From Halanaerobiales bacterium (GTDB lineage: Bacteria > Bacillota > Halanaerobiia > Halanaerobiales > M55B127): 13,555 bases of DNA. Location: positions 1 through 13,555 of the forward strand of contig JAIPEV010000032.1 of assembly GCA_021736965.1 (NCBI GenBank), given 5' to 3'. Below, piece by piece: positions 1 to 6,982 of this stretch; the stretch's first letter is position 1; each line of letters begins with the position of its first letter. Below the pieces are notes generated by a model that was not told the origin of the DNA, did not search any database, and was given only the letters and a program-made list of their open reading frames with translations. Made by a program: the position numbers and the translations under genes.

Positions 1-2476
1 CCTTTTTCAATCTTTTAACCTCTTTTTCAATATCTACCATTCCCTCTAAAGGTAAAATAACTTCTACTCCTTGCACTATAGATGTTGAGGCTGGTTGAGG
101 TCTCTTTTCTAATTTTTTTTCTATTAACAATTCTTCAACATTAGCTAAGTTTTTAATATAACTTATACCATCATTTAAAACATTTAATTTTTTTTCATTT
201 GAAATTAATATAGCTTTGATTTTACGTCCGGGATCAACTTTCATTTCATTTCTGATATTCCTAATTGATTTAATTACATCCTTGATTAATTTCATCTTAT
301 TTTCTGCTTGTTCATTAATCTTTCTTGGCTGATATTTTGGCCACTCAGCAATCATAATACTTTGATCTGAAATAGGTAGTTTCTGCCATATCTCTTCTGT
401 TAACATGGGCATAACAGGATGCAATAATTTGAGTATTTCACTTAACATCTTTACACCCATATACTGGGCAGTTCTTTTTGCAGAAAGATCTTTATCTTGA
501 TAAAATCTTTCCTTTAAGATTTCAATATACCAGTCACAGTATTCATTCCAGATAAAGTCATATAAGGATTTACTCATCTCTCCAAAATTATATTTTTCTA
601 AAGCATTATCAATTTCTGCCGTTACTTTATTTAATCTACTTTGAATCCATTTATCAGCTGTATTTAATTTTAGTTCATTTACTTTGATCTTTTTAAAATC
701 TAAATCATCGATATTAAGTAAGATAAACCTGGATGCATTCCATATCTTATTAGCAAAGTTTCTACTTGCTTTTAACCTTTCTTCTCTAAACCTCATGTCA
801 TTACCGGGAGTATTACCAGTAATTAAAGTAAATCTTAATGCATCTGCTCCATACTTCTTTATTACCTTTAGGGGATCAATACCATTACCTAAAGATTTGC
901 TCATCTTTCTACCCTGTGCATCTCTGATTAATCCATGGACATAAACATCACTAAATGGCGGTTGATCCATAAACTCAAGGCCCATAAAGATCATTCTTGC
1001 TACCCAGAAAAAAATTATATCTCTTCCAGTAACTAAAACATCAGTAGGATAAAAATAGTTTAAATCATCGGTATCTTCAGGCCAGCCCAAAGTTGAAAAC
1101 GGCCATAAGGCTGAACTAAACCAGGTGTCTAATACATCTTCATCCTGTTTTAGATTTGTACTATCACAGTTAGTGCACTTTTTAGGTTCTTCTCTACTTA
1201 CTATAACCTGATCACAGTCTTGACAGTACCAAACAGGTATTCTATGTCCCCACCATAACTGTCTTGAAATACACCAATCTTTAATATTCTCCATCCAATT
1301 TAAATATACCTTACTAAACCTCTCAGGTACAAACTTTATATTTCCATTTTTTACTGCTTCAATTGCAGGTTTTGCTAATGGATCCATTTTTACAAACCAC
1401 TGTTTTGAAACCAATGGTTCGATTACTGTATCACATCTATAACACTGACCAACTGAATGGTGATGGTCTTCTATCTTTACTAATAATCCCTTTTCTTTAA
1501 GATCCTCAATCACTTGTTCTCTACACTGATATCGATCCATTCCAGCATATTTACCAGTAACCTTGGTCATTTTAGCATTTTCATCTATAACTTTAATTAC
1601 TTCTAAATTATTTCTTTCTCCCATATCAAAATCGTTCGGATCATGAGCAGGTGTTACTTTAACCATTCCTGTTCCAAACTCGCTTTCAACAAATCTATCT
1701 TCTATTATTGAAATTTCTCTATTCATCAATGGTAATATAACAGTTTTTCCTACAAGATTTTTAAATCTTTGATCAGAAGGATTAACTGCGATTGCAGTAT
1801 CTCCTAACATTGTTTCCGGTCTAGTTGTAGCGACAGTAATATATTGATCCTTTTCTTTTAATTGATAATTAATATAGTAAAGTTTTCCTTCATGCTCTTT
1901 ATGTTCTACTTCAATATCAGACAATGTAGTTAGACAGCTAGGACACCAGTTTACAATATAGTCGCCTTGATAAATTAACCCTCTTTCGTATAACTGTACA
2001 AATACATCTTTTACAGCATTTGAACAACCTTCATCCATTGTGAATCTTTCCCTGGACCAGTCACATGATGAACCCATTTTCTGTAGTTGATTAATAATCC
2101 TGCCACCATACTCTTCTTTCCATTCCCATGCTTTATTTAAAAAACCTTCTCTACCTAGTTCATCTTTATCAATACCCTCATTCCTTAACTTATCAACTAC
2201 TTTAACTTCTGTTGCAATACTGGCATGATCTGTACCAGGTAACCAAAGAGAAGAATAGCCTTTCATTCTTTTCCACCTAGTTAATATATCCTGCAAGGTA
2301 TTATCTAATGCATGTCCCATATGTAGTTGTCCGGTTACATTAGGTGGAGGCATGACAATAGAAAAAGATTCTTTTTTTTGATCTACCTCTGCTTTGAATA
2401 GATCATTTTCCATCCAATAATTATACCATTTTTGCTCAACTTTATTTGGATCATAGTTTTTTGATAAATTATCCAT
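1..2476 (-). CDS. valS: Valyl-tRNA synthetase, 3' end outside the window
   Basis: Class I aminoacyl-tRNA synthetase that charges tRNA-Val in the cytoplasm. The frame is open from the ATG at 2476 to the left edge, giving about 825 residues of a family usually near 880, so only the C-terminal coiled-coil arm is cut off. The N-terminus has the PPPNVTGQLHMGHA stretch with the HIGH-type motif HMGH at residues 52-55. The editing (CP1) domain contains TTRPETMLGD. The KMSKS motif is at residues 524-528 (bases 893-907). Paired cysteines CPSC (178-181) with CYRC (345-348), and CQDC (418-421) with CTNC (434-437), look like two zinc sites as in Thermus-type ValRS. DWCISRQLWWGHRIP is typical of the family. 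An AAGGAAGGGG ribosome site lies 6 bases before the ATG. It is preceded by a T-box leader, so expression should respond to uncharged tRNA-Val. Confidence 0.97.
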   Translation of the reverse strand, partial: MDNLSKNYDPNKVEQKWYNYWMENDLFKAEVDQKKESFSIVMPPPNVTGQLHMGHALDNTLQDILTRWKRMKGYSSLWLPGTDHASIATEVKVVDKLRNEGIDKDELGREGFLNKAWEWKEEYGGRIINQLQKMGSSCDWSRERFTMDEGCSNAVKDVFVQLYERGLIYQGDYIVNWCPSCLTTLSDIEVEHKEHEGKLYYINYQLKEKDQYITVATTRPETMLGDTAIAVNPSDQRFKNLVGKTVILPLMNREISIIEDRFVESEFGTGMVKVTPAHDPNDFDMGERNNLEVIKVIDENAKMTKVTGKYAGMDRYQCREQVIEDLKEKGLLVKIEDHHHSVGQCYRCDTVIEPLVSKQWFVKMDPLAKPAIEAVKNGNIKFVPERFSKVYLNWMENIKDWCISRQLWWGHRIPVWYCQDCDQVIVSREEPKKCTNCDSTNLKQDEDVLDTWFSSALWPFSTLGWPEDTDDLNYFYPTDVLVTGRDIIFFWVARMIFMGLEFMDQPPFSDVYVHGLIRDAQGRKMSKSLGNGIDPLKVIKKYGADALRFTLITGNTPGNDMRFREERLKASRNFANKIWNASRFILLNIDDLDFKKIKVNELKLNTADKWIQSRLNKVTAEIDNALEKYNFGEMSKSLYDFIWNEYCDWYIEILKERFYQDKDLSAKRTAQYMGVKMLSEILKLLHPVMPMLTEEIWQKLPISDQSIMIAEWPKYQPRKINEQAENKMKLIKDVIKSIRNIRNEMKVDPGRKIKAILISNEKKLNVLNDGISYIKNLANVEELLIEKKLEKRPQPASTSIVQGVEVILPLEGMVDIEKEVKRLKK

Positions 2477-2507
2477 TTTTATCCCCTTCCTTTAAAATGA
2501 TAAATAG

Positions 2508-2549
2508 AAAAATCCTTCCCCATCCAATTAAGGACGAAAAAGGATTTTT
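2508..2549 (-). terminator. T-box regulated intrinsic terminator of valS
   Basis: On the minus strand the arms 2549-2532 and 2525-2508 can form 18 consecutive pairs (including four G-U wobbles) around a six-base loop TTAATT, with a five-U run inside the 3' arm. It lies between the T-box core and the valS ribosome site. The 5' arm overlaps sequence that would pair with the AGGA upstream of the T-box core in the antiterminator, so the two structures exclude each other. Confidence 0.88.
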
Positions 2550-2777
2550 TTCGCGTTACCACCTTAGTTCCTAAATACATATTATTAATATATATTTAGA
2601 CACTTGATCAAAGATAACGGTTTAAACCGGTATGTCTTAATCTTTTCAGACAAACAACTCCAGGGCGACCTTCATTTTAGTTTAAGCCAAGAAGTCTTAC
2701 AGCCGGTGGACCTCTCTCTCTAAAAGACTATACTAAAACTACTCCTCCCTTTCAAAGTTTTTAATTATAAATATTTG
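2508..2777 (-). ncRNA. T-box leader of valS (tRNA-Val sensing)
   Basis: A cis-acting leader that reads uncharged tRNA and chooses between antitermination and termination. The conserved T-box core, AAGGTGGTAACGCG on the minus strand, is at 2565-2552; its UGGU would pair with the ACCA end of uncharged tRNA-Val. In stem I the specifier loop reads GAA-G-GTC-G (2673-2666): GAA, one base, then the valine codon GTC (2669-2667) and a purine, the usual layout. The opposite strand of that loop carries an AGTA loop-E-like element, and AGAGAG follows. A 12-bp hairpin (2571-2599) just before the T-box core fits stem III. An intrinsic terminator closes the leader. The 5' boundary is inferred from the promoter. 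Confidence 0.93.
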
Positions 2778-2783
2778 TATATA

Positions 2784-2812
2784 ATAATACTATTTTTAGT
2801 ATTAATTGTCAA
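2784..2812 (-). promoter_or_regulatory. Sigma-70-type promoter of valS
   Basis: On the minus strand TTGACA (2812-2807), a 17-base spacer and TATTAT (2789-2784) form a near-consensus vegetative promoter. The predicted start near 2777 is just upstream of the T-box leader. The -35 box lies within the last codons (Leu-Asp-Asn) of the upstream phosphofructokinase gene and the spacer covers its stop codon. An 8-base inverted repeat TAATACTA/TAGTATTA (2785-2792 and 2797-2804) covers the spacer and -10 box. Confidence 0.75.
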
Positions 2813-4067
2813 GATAATCTTTAAGTTCAGCTTTAGGTTTTATAGTTACAGCAGCATTTAAGTTTGCATATCGAGGTAAACCATTCACTATCTTTTTATC
2901 GATCTCTCCCTTGATTAATGGTCTAAGATAGTTAAGTGCTTTCTCTGTAACAAAGTTTCCATCTTTGTTAATCATATCTCTGGGTATCATTTTTTCACTA
3001 TTTGCTATTTCTTTAACATCTGCTAATTCAATTTCAATCTGATATGGATCATTAGATTTTCTTTTTATTACAACTGTTTTACCAGTTGCAGACTGTTCTG
3101 TTGAAAATTCAACTGCTTTTTCTCCACATAAATAAGCTTCTTTAGCATCTGTTTTAGAGCCAATATGATTGGCTGCTCTTTGTAGTACATTAAATTCAAT
3201 AACCTTTACTCTAGGATAAAGATACTCTTTTATATATGGAACTAAAGCTCGAGCTGCTCCTCCCATCTGTTTATGTCCAAACTGATCATGTTTTGAAGAT
3301 TCTGAAGCACTTATATATTTACCATTATTATCTTTTATTCCTTCAGAAACAACTACAATAATATTATCTTTTCTATTAGCCACTTTTTTTAAATCGTCTA
3401 CAAATTTTTCTGTACTGAATGGAAGTTCAGGAAAGTATATTAAATCTGGTGTTTTTAAACCGGTTTCACCAGCTAAAGCAGCTGCAGCTGCAAGCCAACC
3501 AGCATGTCTACCCATCACTTCAATTAGATGTACGTTTTTTCTTTGATATACCCTGCTATCTAAAGTTGTCTCCATAACACTTGTTGCTATGTACTTTGCA
3601 GCACTTCCAAAGCCTGGTGAATGGTCAGTAACTAATAGATCATTGTCTATAGTCTTTGGAATACCCATAAATTTGATATCTATTTTATTAACTTTAGCAT
3701 ACATATTTAATTTATCTACAGTATCCATCGAATCATTTCCACCAATATAGAAAAAATACTTTATATCATATTTACTAAATATCTTAAAAATATCTTCAAA
3801 GTCCGAAATATCTTCTTTTGGGTCACTTAGTTTGTAACGACAACTCCCTAAAATTGAGCCAGGTGTATATTCTAATAATTTAATTTCTTCAGGTTTTTCA
3901 TCTGTTAAATTAAAGATCAACTCTTTTAAAAGACCATTAATTCCAAATCTAGCTCCATATATCATATCAATTTTATTACTTTTTAAAGCAGTTTCTATTA
4001 CTCCCTGTAAACTAGAATTGATTATCGGTGTTGGTCCTCCTGATTGAGCAACAAGACAGTTATTCAT
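2802..4067 (-). CDS. pfp: Pyrophosphate-type 6-phosphofructokinase
   Basis: Glycolytic phosphofructokinase, making fructose 1,6-bisphosphate from fructose 6-phosphate in the cytoplasm; PPi rather than ATP is the likely donor. I start it at the ATG at 4067, which has AAGGGGG six bases upstream, giving 421 residues; a longer frame from 4112 lacks a good site. Landmarks: QSGGPTPIINSS (8-19), GSCRYKL (74-80), GGNDS (109-113), PKTIDND (137-143) with catalytic Asp141, MGRHAG (185-190). Known ATP enzymes have GGDGS and PGTIDND. Here Asp112 and Lys138 occupy the two glycine positions, the signature of PPi-dependent enzymes. The aspartate before Asp112 is Asn111, as I recall from the clade often annotated simply as PfkA. 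Phosphoryl donor is inferred from these residues only. No clear terminator follows; the valS promoter overlaps the end of the gene. Confidence 0.92.
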   Translation of the reverse strand: MNNCLVAQSGGPTPIINSSLQGVIETALKSNKIDMIYGARFGINGLLKELIFNLTDEKPEEIKLLEYTPGSILGSCRYKLSDPKEDISDFEDIFKIFSKYDIKYFFYIGGNDSMDTVDKLNMYAKVNKIDIKFMGIPKTIDNDLLVTDHSPGFGSAAKYIATSVMETTLDSRVYQRKNVHLIEVMGRHAGWLAAAAALAGETGLKTPDLIYFPELPFSTEKFVDDLKKVANRKDNIIVVVSEGIKDNNGKYISASESSKHDQFGHKQMGGAARALVPYIKEYLYPRVKVIEFNVLQRAANHIGSKTDAKEAYLCGEKAVEFSTEQSATGKTVVIKRKSNDPYQIEIELADVKEIANSEKMIPRDMINKDGNFVTEKALNYLRPLIKGEIDKKIVNGLPRYANLNAAVTIKPKAELKDYLDN

Positions 4068-4193
4068 AATATTCCCCCTTATCAAATTCATCTTATATAT
4101 ATAATTTATCATTATTTATTAAATAAATAAAGGATTTTAACTTGCAATATGAAAATATTAATATGTGAATAAACAATAATAGGAGTGATTATA
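4068..4193. promoter_or_regulatory. Divergent intergenic region, pfp / tnaA
   Basis: 126 bases between two divergent genes must hold both promoters. On the minus strand TTGCAA (4147-4142), an 18-base spacer and TTTAAT (4123-4118) is a modest candidate for pfp. For tnaA the same palindromic TTGCAA could be a -35 box, but I find no good -10 at the right distance. The AGGAG at 4181-4185 is the tnaA ribosome site. No tnaC-like leader peptide was recognised here. Confidence 0.3.
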
Positions 4194-5576
4194 TTGCCAA
4201 ATAATTTAAATGTTCCACCTTATAAGATTAAAATGGTTGAACCAATCAACTTAATACCAAAAGAAGAAAGATTTTCTGCTCTAAAAGAGGCAGGTTACAA
4301 TCTTTTTGCTTTAAAATCTGATCAAGTATTTATTGACTTATTGACTGATAGTGGTACTAATGCTATGAGTGATAACCAGTGGGCTGGGATAATGACTGGT
4401 GATGAATCATATGCTGGTAGTAGAAATTTTTATAATCTTGAAGCTACTGTTAAAGATATCTTTGACTATGAATTTACTGTTCCTACTCATCAAGGTAGAG
4501 GTGCAGAACGGGTACTATTCCCCTTATTAATTAAAGAAGGTAACTATGTTATCAGTAATATGCATTTTGATACAACAAAAGCACATGTAGAGCTAGCAGG
4601 GGGAAATACTAAAAATATTTTAATAAAAGATGCTCTAAAGGTCGATGAATATCATCCTTTTAAAGGTAATTTTGATATAAAATCTCTAAAAAAGTTTATT
4701 AAGGATAAGGGTCCAGAAAATATTTCAATGATAATTATAACCATTACCTGTAATAGTGCAGGTGGTCAGCCTGTTTCAATGCAAAATATAAGTAAAGTAA
4801 GTAAAATAGCAAAAGATAATAATCTTTTAGTAATAATGGATGCTGCTCGCTTTGCAGAAAATGCTTTTTTTATTAAATCAAGAGAAAGTGGCTATTCAGA
4901 AAAGACAATTAAAGAAATAGTTAAAGAGATGTTTTCTTATGTTGATATATTTACAATGAGTGCTAAAAAAGATGCAATTGTTAATATAGGAGGATTAATT
5001 GGAATTAAAAGCGATCAAAAATTATATAACAAGATCCGTTCAAGAGTAGTGCCCCTAGAAGGGTTCCCAACTTATGGTGGTCTTGCTGGTAGAGATATGG
5101 AAGCAGTAGCTAGAGGATTAAAAGAAGGTATAAGACTATCTTATTTAAAACATAGAGTTAATCAAATTAATCTTTTAGGTGAAAAGTTAAAAAACAACAA
5201 AATACCTATACAGTATCCTCCAGGAGGTCATGCTGTTTTTATAGATGCTAAAAAGTTATTACCCCATATTCCATATAATCAGTTTCCAGCTCAAGCCCTT
5301 GCCAACGAACTATATAAAGAAGGAGGTATTAGAGGGGTCGAAATTGGTTCTCTTTTATTAGGTAGAGATCCAAAAACTAAAAAACAATTAAAATCTCCAT
5401 TTGAATTTTTAAGACTCACAATACCTCGTAGAGTATATACTGATTCACATTTAAATTATGTGGCAGAATCATTAATTAAGATAAAAGATAGAACTGAAGA
5501 AATCAAAGGACTGCAATTCACTTATGAACCAGAAATATTAAGACATTTTACTGCCCGATTTAAACCAATAGATTAA
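4194..5576 (+). CDS. tnaA: Tryptophanase (tryptophan indole-lyase)
   Basis: PLP-dependent beta-eliminating lyase splitting L-tryptophan into indole, pyruvate and ammonia. I choose the TTG at 4194, eight bases after AGGAG; a GTG at 4185 would overlap that site. This gives 460 residues, close to family length. SAKKD holds the PLP lysine (Lys259). THQGRGAE and DAARFAENAFFIK are family landmarks. The three positions known to separate tryptophanase from tyrosine phenol-lyase are tryptophanase-type: Asp126 (lyase Thr124), Ile384 (lyase Arg381) and His451 in LRHFTAR (lyase Phe448). The EIGSLLLGRDPKTKKQL segment is also tryptophanase-like. By contrast DSGTNAMSDNQWAG near residue 55 and GRDMEA near 300 resemble tyrosine phenol-lyase. 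No tryptophan permease (tnaB) is adjacent, and no terminator immediately follows. Substrate is inferred from residues. Confidence 0.9.
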   Translation: MPNNLNVPPYKIKMVEPINLIPKEERFSALKEAGYNLFALKSDQVFIDLLTDSGTNAMSDNQWAGIMTGDESYAGSRNFYNLEATVKDIFDYEFTVPTHQGRGAERVLFPLLIKEGNYVISNMHFDTTKAHVELAGGNTKNILIKDALKVDEYHPFKGNFDIKSLKKFIKDKGPENISMIIITITCNSAGGQPVSMQNISKVSKIAKDNNLLVIMDAARFAENAFFIKSRESGYSEKTIKEIVKEMFSYVDIFTMSAKKDAIVNIGGLIGIKSDQKLYNKIRSRVVPLEGFPTYGGLAGRDMEAVARGLKEGIRLSYLKHRVNQINLLGEKLKNNKIPIQYPPGGHAVFIDAKKLLPHIPYNQFPAQALANELYKEGGIRGVEIGSLLLGRDPKTKKQLKSPFEFLRLTIPRRVYTDSHLNYVAESLIKIKDRTEEIKGLQFTYEPEILRHFTARFKPID

Positions 5577-5602
5577 CAAAAAATAAATATTACTTTTATA
5601 AT
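5573..5602 (+). promoter_or_regulatory. Candidate promoter of the mal operon
   Basis: TTAACA (5573-5578), an 18-base spacer and a perfect TATAAT (5597-5602) sit at the end of tnaA, with the -35 box overlapping its TAA stop. Transcription would start near 5609, leaving a leader of about 95 bases before malE. No LacI-type or CcpA-type operator with a central CG was seen in the leader. Confidence 0.5.
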
Positions 5603-5647
5603 TAATATGCAGGATAATTTATTTTTTGATTGAATATATTAAGTATA

Positions 5648-5688
5648 ACCAGATAACTTTTTTATTCTAAAAATCTGGTAATTTTTTC
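5648..5688 (+). terminator. Terminator-like hairpin in the malE leader
   Basis: ACCAGAT (5648-5654) and ATCTGGT (5673-5679) form a perfect 7-bp stem with an 18-base AT-rich loop, followed by AATTTTTT. It ends just before the malE ribosome site GGAGGTGG (5689-5696). It may terminate tnaA transcripts, or, if the promoter at 5573-5602 is real, attenuate the mal operon. The long loop makes it weaker than the hairpin after malE. Confidence 0.45.
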
Positions 5689-5703
5689 GGAGGTGGTATT
5701 AAC

Positions 5704-6900
5704 ATGAAAAAGTATTTAATATTGTTTTTAGCTTTAGCGATGTTTTTTAGCTTTACTGCTCTTATCTCAGCTTCAGAAGAAGGAAAATTATTGATCTGGG
5801 CTGATGAAAACAGAATTAAAGTACTAAATACTGTTAAAGATCAGTTCGAAGCTGAATATGGTATATCTATTGAAATACAAGAAAAAGCATTTGGTGATAT
5901 TAGAGATAATATGGCTGTTGGAGGAGCATCTGGAGAAGGTCCTGATATAATTGTCGGTGCACATGATTGGTTAGGAGCTCTAGTTTCTAACGGTCTAATA
6001 AGTCCAATTGAACTTGGAGACAAAAAAGATGACTTCTATCCGGTTGCTCTTGAAGCATTTAGTTGGGGAGAGGATATTTATGCACTCCCATATGCAATTG
6101 AATCAGTTGGTCTGATTTACAATAAAAATATTATCCCTGATCCTCCTAAAAACTTCACAACATTTGAAACAATTGTTAAAAATGTTACTGACAAAAAAAA
6201 GGAAATGTATGGATTTATTATGCCTCAACCTGATCCATACCACACTTTTCCCTTTATGAGTGCAACAGGTGGATATGTATTTGGTTTACAAGAAGGTGTA
6301 TTAAACCCATTAGATATTGGTCTAAATAATGATGGTGCTACCCTTGGATTGCAAAAATTAGATAAACTATATGAAGATGGCTATATACCATTTGTTGATT
6401 ACCAAACTATGACTAGTTTATTTACTAATGGTCAAGTTGGGATGATGCTTACAGGTCCATGGGCACTTCCTGCATTAGCAGAAGCTGGTATTGATTATGG
6501 ATTTACTCAATTACCTCACATTGAAGGACAACCACCTAAACCATTTGTTGGTGTTCAGGGCTTCATGATAAGTGCTTTCAGTAAAAATAAAATATTAGCT
6601 CAAGCCTTCTTAAATGAATTCATTGCTAATAAAGAAACTATGATGGCACTTTATGAAGAAGGAAGCCGTCCTCCAGTTTATATTCCAGCCGCAGAAGAAG
6701 TTGCTGATAACCCAGATATGGCAGGAGTATTAGAAAGTGCCGCAGACGGTATTCCAATGCCTAGCATACCAGAAATGGCATCAGTTTGGGAAGCATGGAG
6801 TGATGCACTAGAATTAGTATTGACTCAAAAACAAGATGTAAAACCTGCATTAGATAATGCAGTTGCTCAAATTGAAAAAGCTATTAAATCAAGTCAATAA
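5704..6900 (+). CDS. malE: Maltose/maltodextrin-binding protein
   Basis: Extracytoplasmic solute-binding protein that captures maltodextrins for the MalFG permease. The 398-residue product aligns by eye along its length with E. coli MalE: EEGKLLIWADENR at the mature N-terminus, GPDIIVGAHDWLGAL near 80, ALPYAIESVGLIYNK near 125, GQVGMMLTGPWALPAL near 240, KPFVGVQGFMISAFSKNK near 280, and PMPSIPEMASVWEAW near 355. The signal peptide is MKKY, then a hydrophobic core and ISA, with likely cleavage after Ala23. There is no lipobox cysteine, so it should be a soluble periplasmic protein, implying an outer membrane. GGAGGTGG precedes the ATG by seven bases. It is the first gene of the operon and is followed by a strong terminator, which should make its level exceed that of the permeases. 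Confidence 0.95.
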   Translation: MKKYLILFLALAMFFSFTALISASEEGKLLIWADENRIKVLNTVKDQFEAEYGISIEIQEKAFGDIRDNMAVGGASGEGPDIIVGAHDWLGALVSNGLISPIELGDKKDDFYPVALEAFSWGEDIYALPYAIESVGLIYNKNIIPDPPKNFTTFETIVKNVTDKKKEMYGFIMPQPDPYHTFPFMSATGGYVFGLQEGVLNPLDIGLNNDGATLGLQKLDKLYEDGYIPFVDYQTMTSLFTNGQVGMMLTGPWALPALAEAGIDYGFTQLPHIEGQPPKPFVGVQGFMISAFSKNKILAQAFLNEFIANKETMMALYEEGSRPPVYIPAAEEVADNPDMAGVLESAADGIPMPSIPEMASVWEAWSDALELVLTQKQDVKPALDNAVAQIEKAIKSSQ

Positions 6901-6925
6901 ATTCTCAATTAACTGTATATTAGAT

Positions 6926-6957
6926 ACTGGTGTCCAGCTTGGGCACCAGTTTTTTTA
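6926..6957 (+). terminator. Intrinsic terminator between malE and malF
   Basis: ACTGGTGTCC (6926-6935) and GGGCACCAGT (6941-6950) form a 10-bp stem with one G-U wobble and a five-base AGCTT loop, followed by a run of seven T including the last stem base. This is a textbook intrinsic terminator. Because malF, malG and the amylase gene follow on the same strand without a visible new promoter, it probably works as a partial terminator that favours malE. Confidence 0.88.
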
Positions 6958-6982
6958 TAATTTTAAGAAGGAGGTTTAATAA

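Noticed and set aside
684..944. 86-codon plus-strand open frame
   Set aside because: It lies entirely within valS on the opposite strand, across the conserved KMSKS region, and has no recognisable protein features.
2620..2640. Palindrome CGGTTTAAACCG upstream of valS
   Set aside because: It falls in the T-box leader between stem I and stem III, so it is more likely part of leader folding than a protein operator.
5577..5703. Catabolite (CcpA-type) or LacI-family operator before malE
   Set aside because: No palindrome with a central CG was found; near-palindromes such as TTGAATATATTAAG are expected by chance in this base composition.
5841..6023. Minus-strand open frame inside malE
   Set aside because: Antisense shadow of a well-conserved malE segment; no recognisable features.
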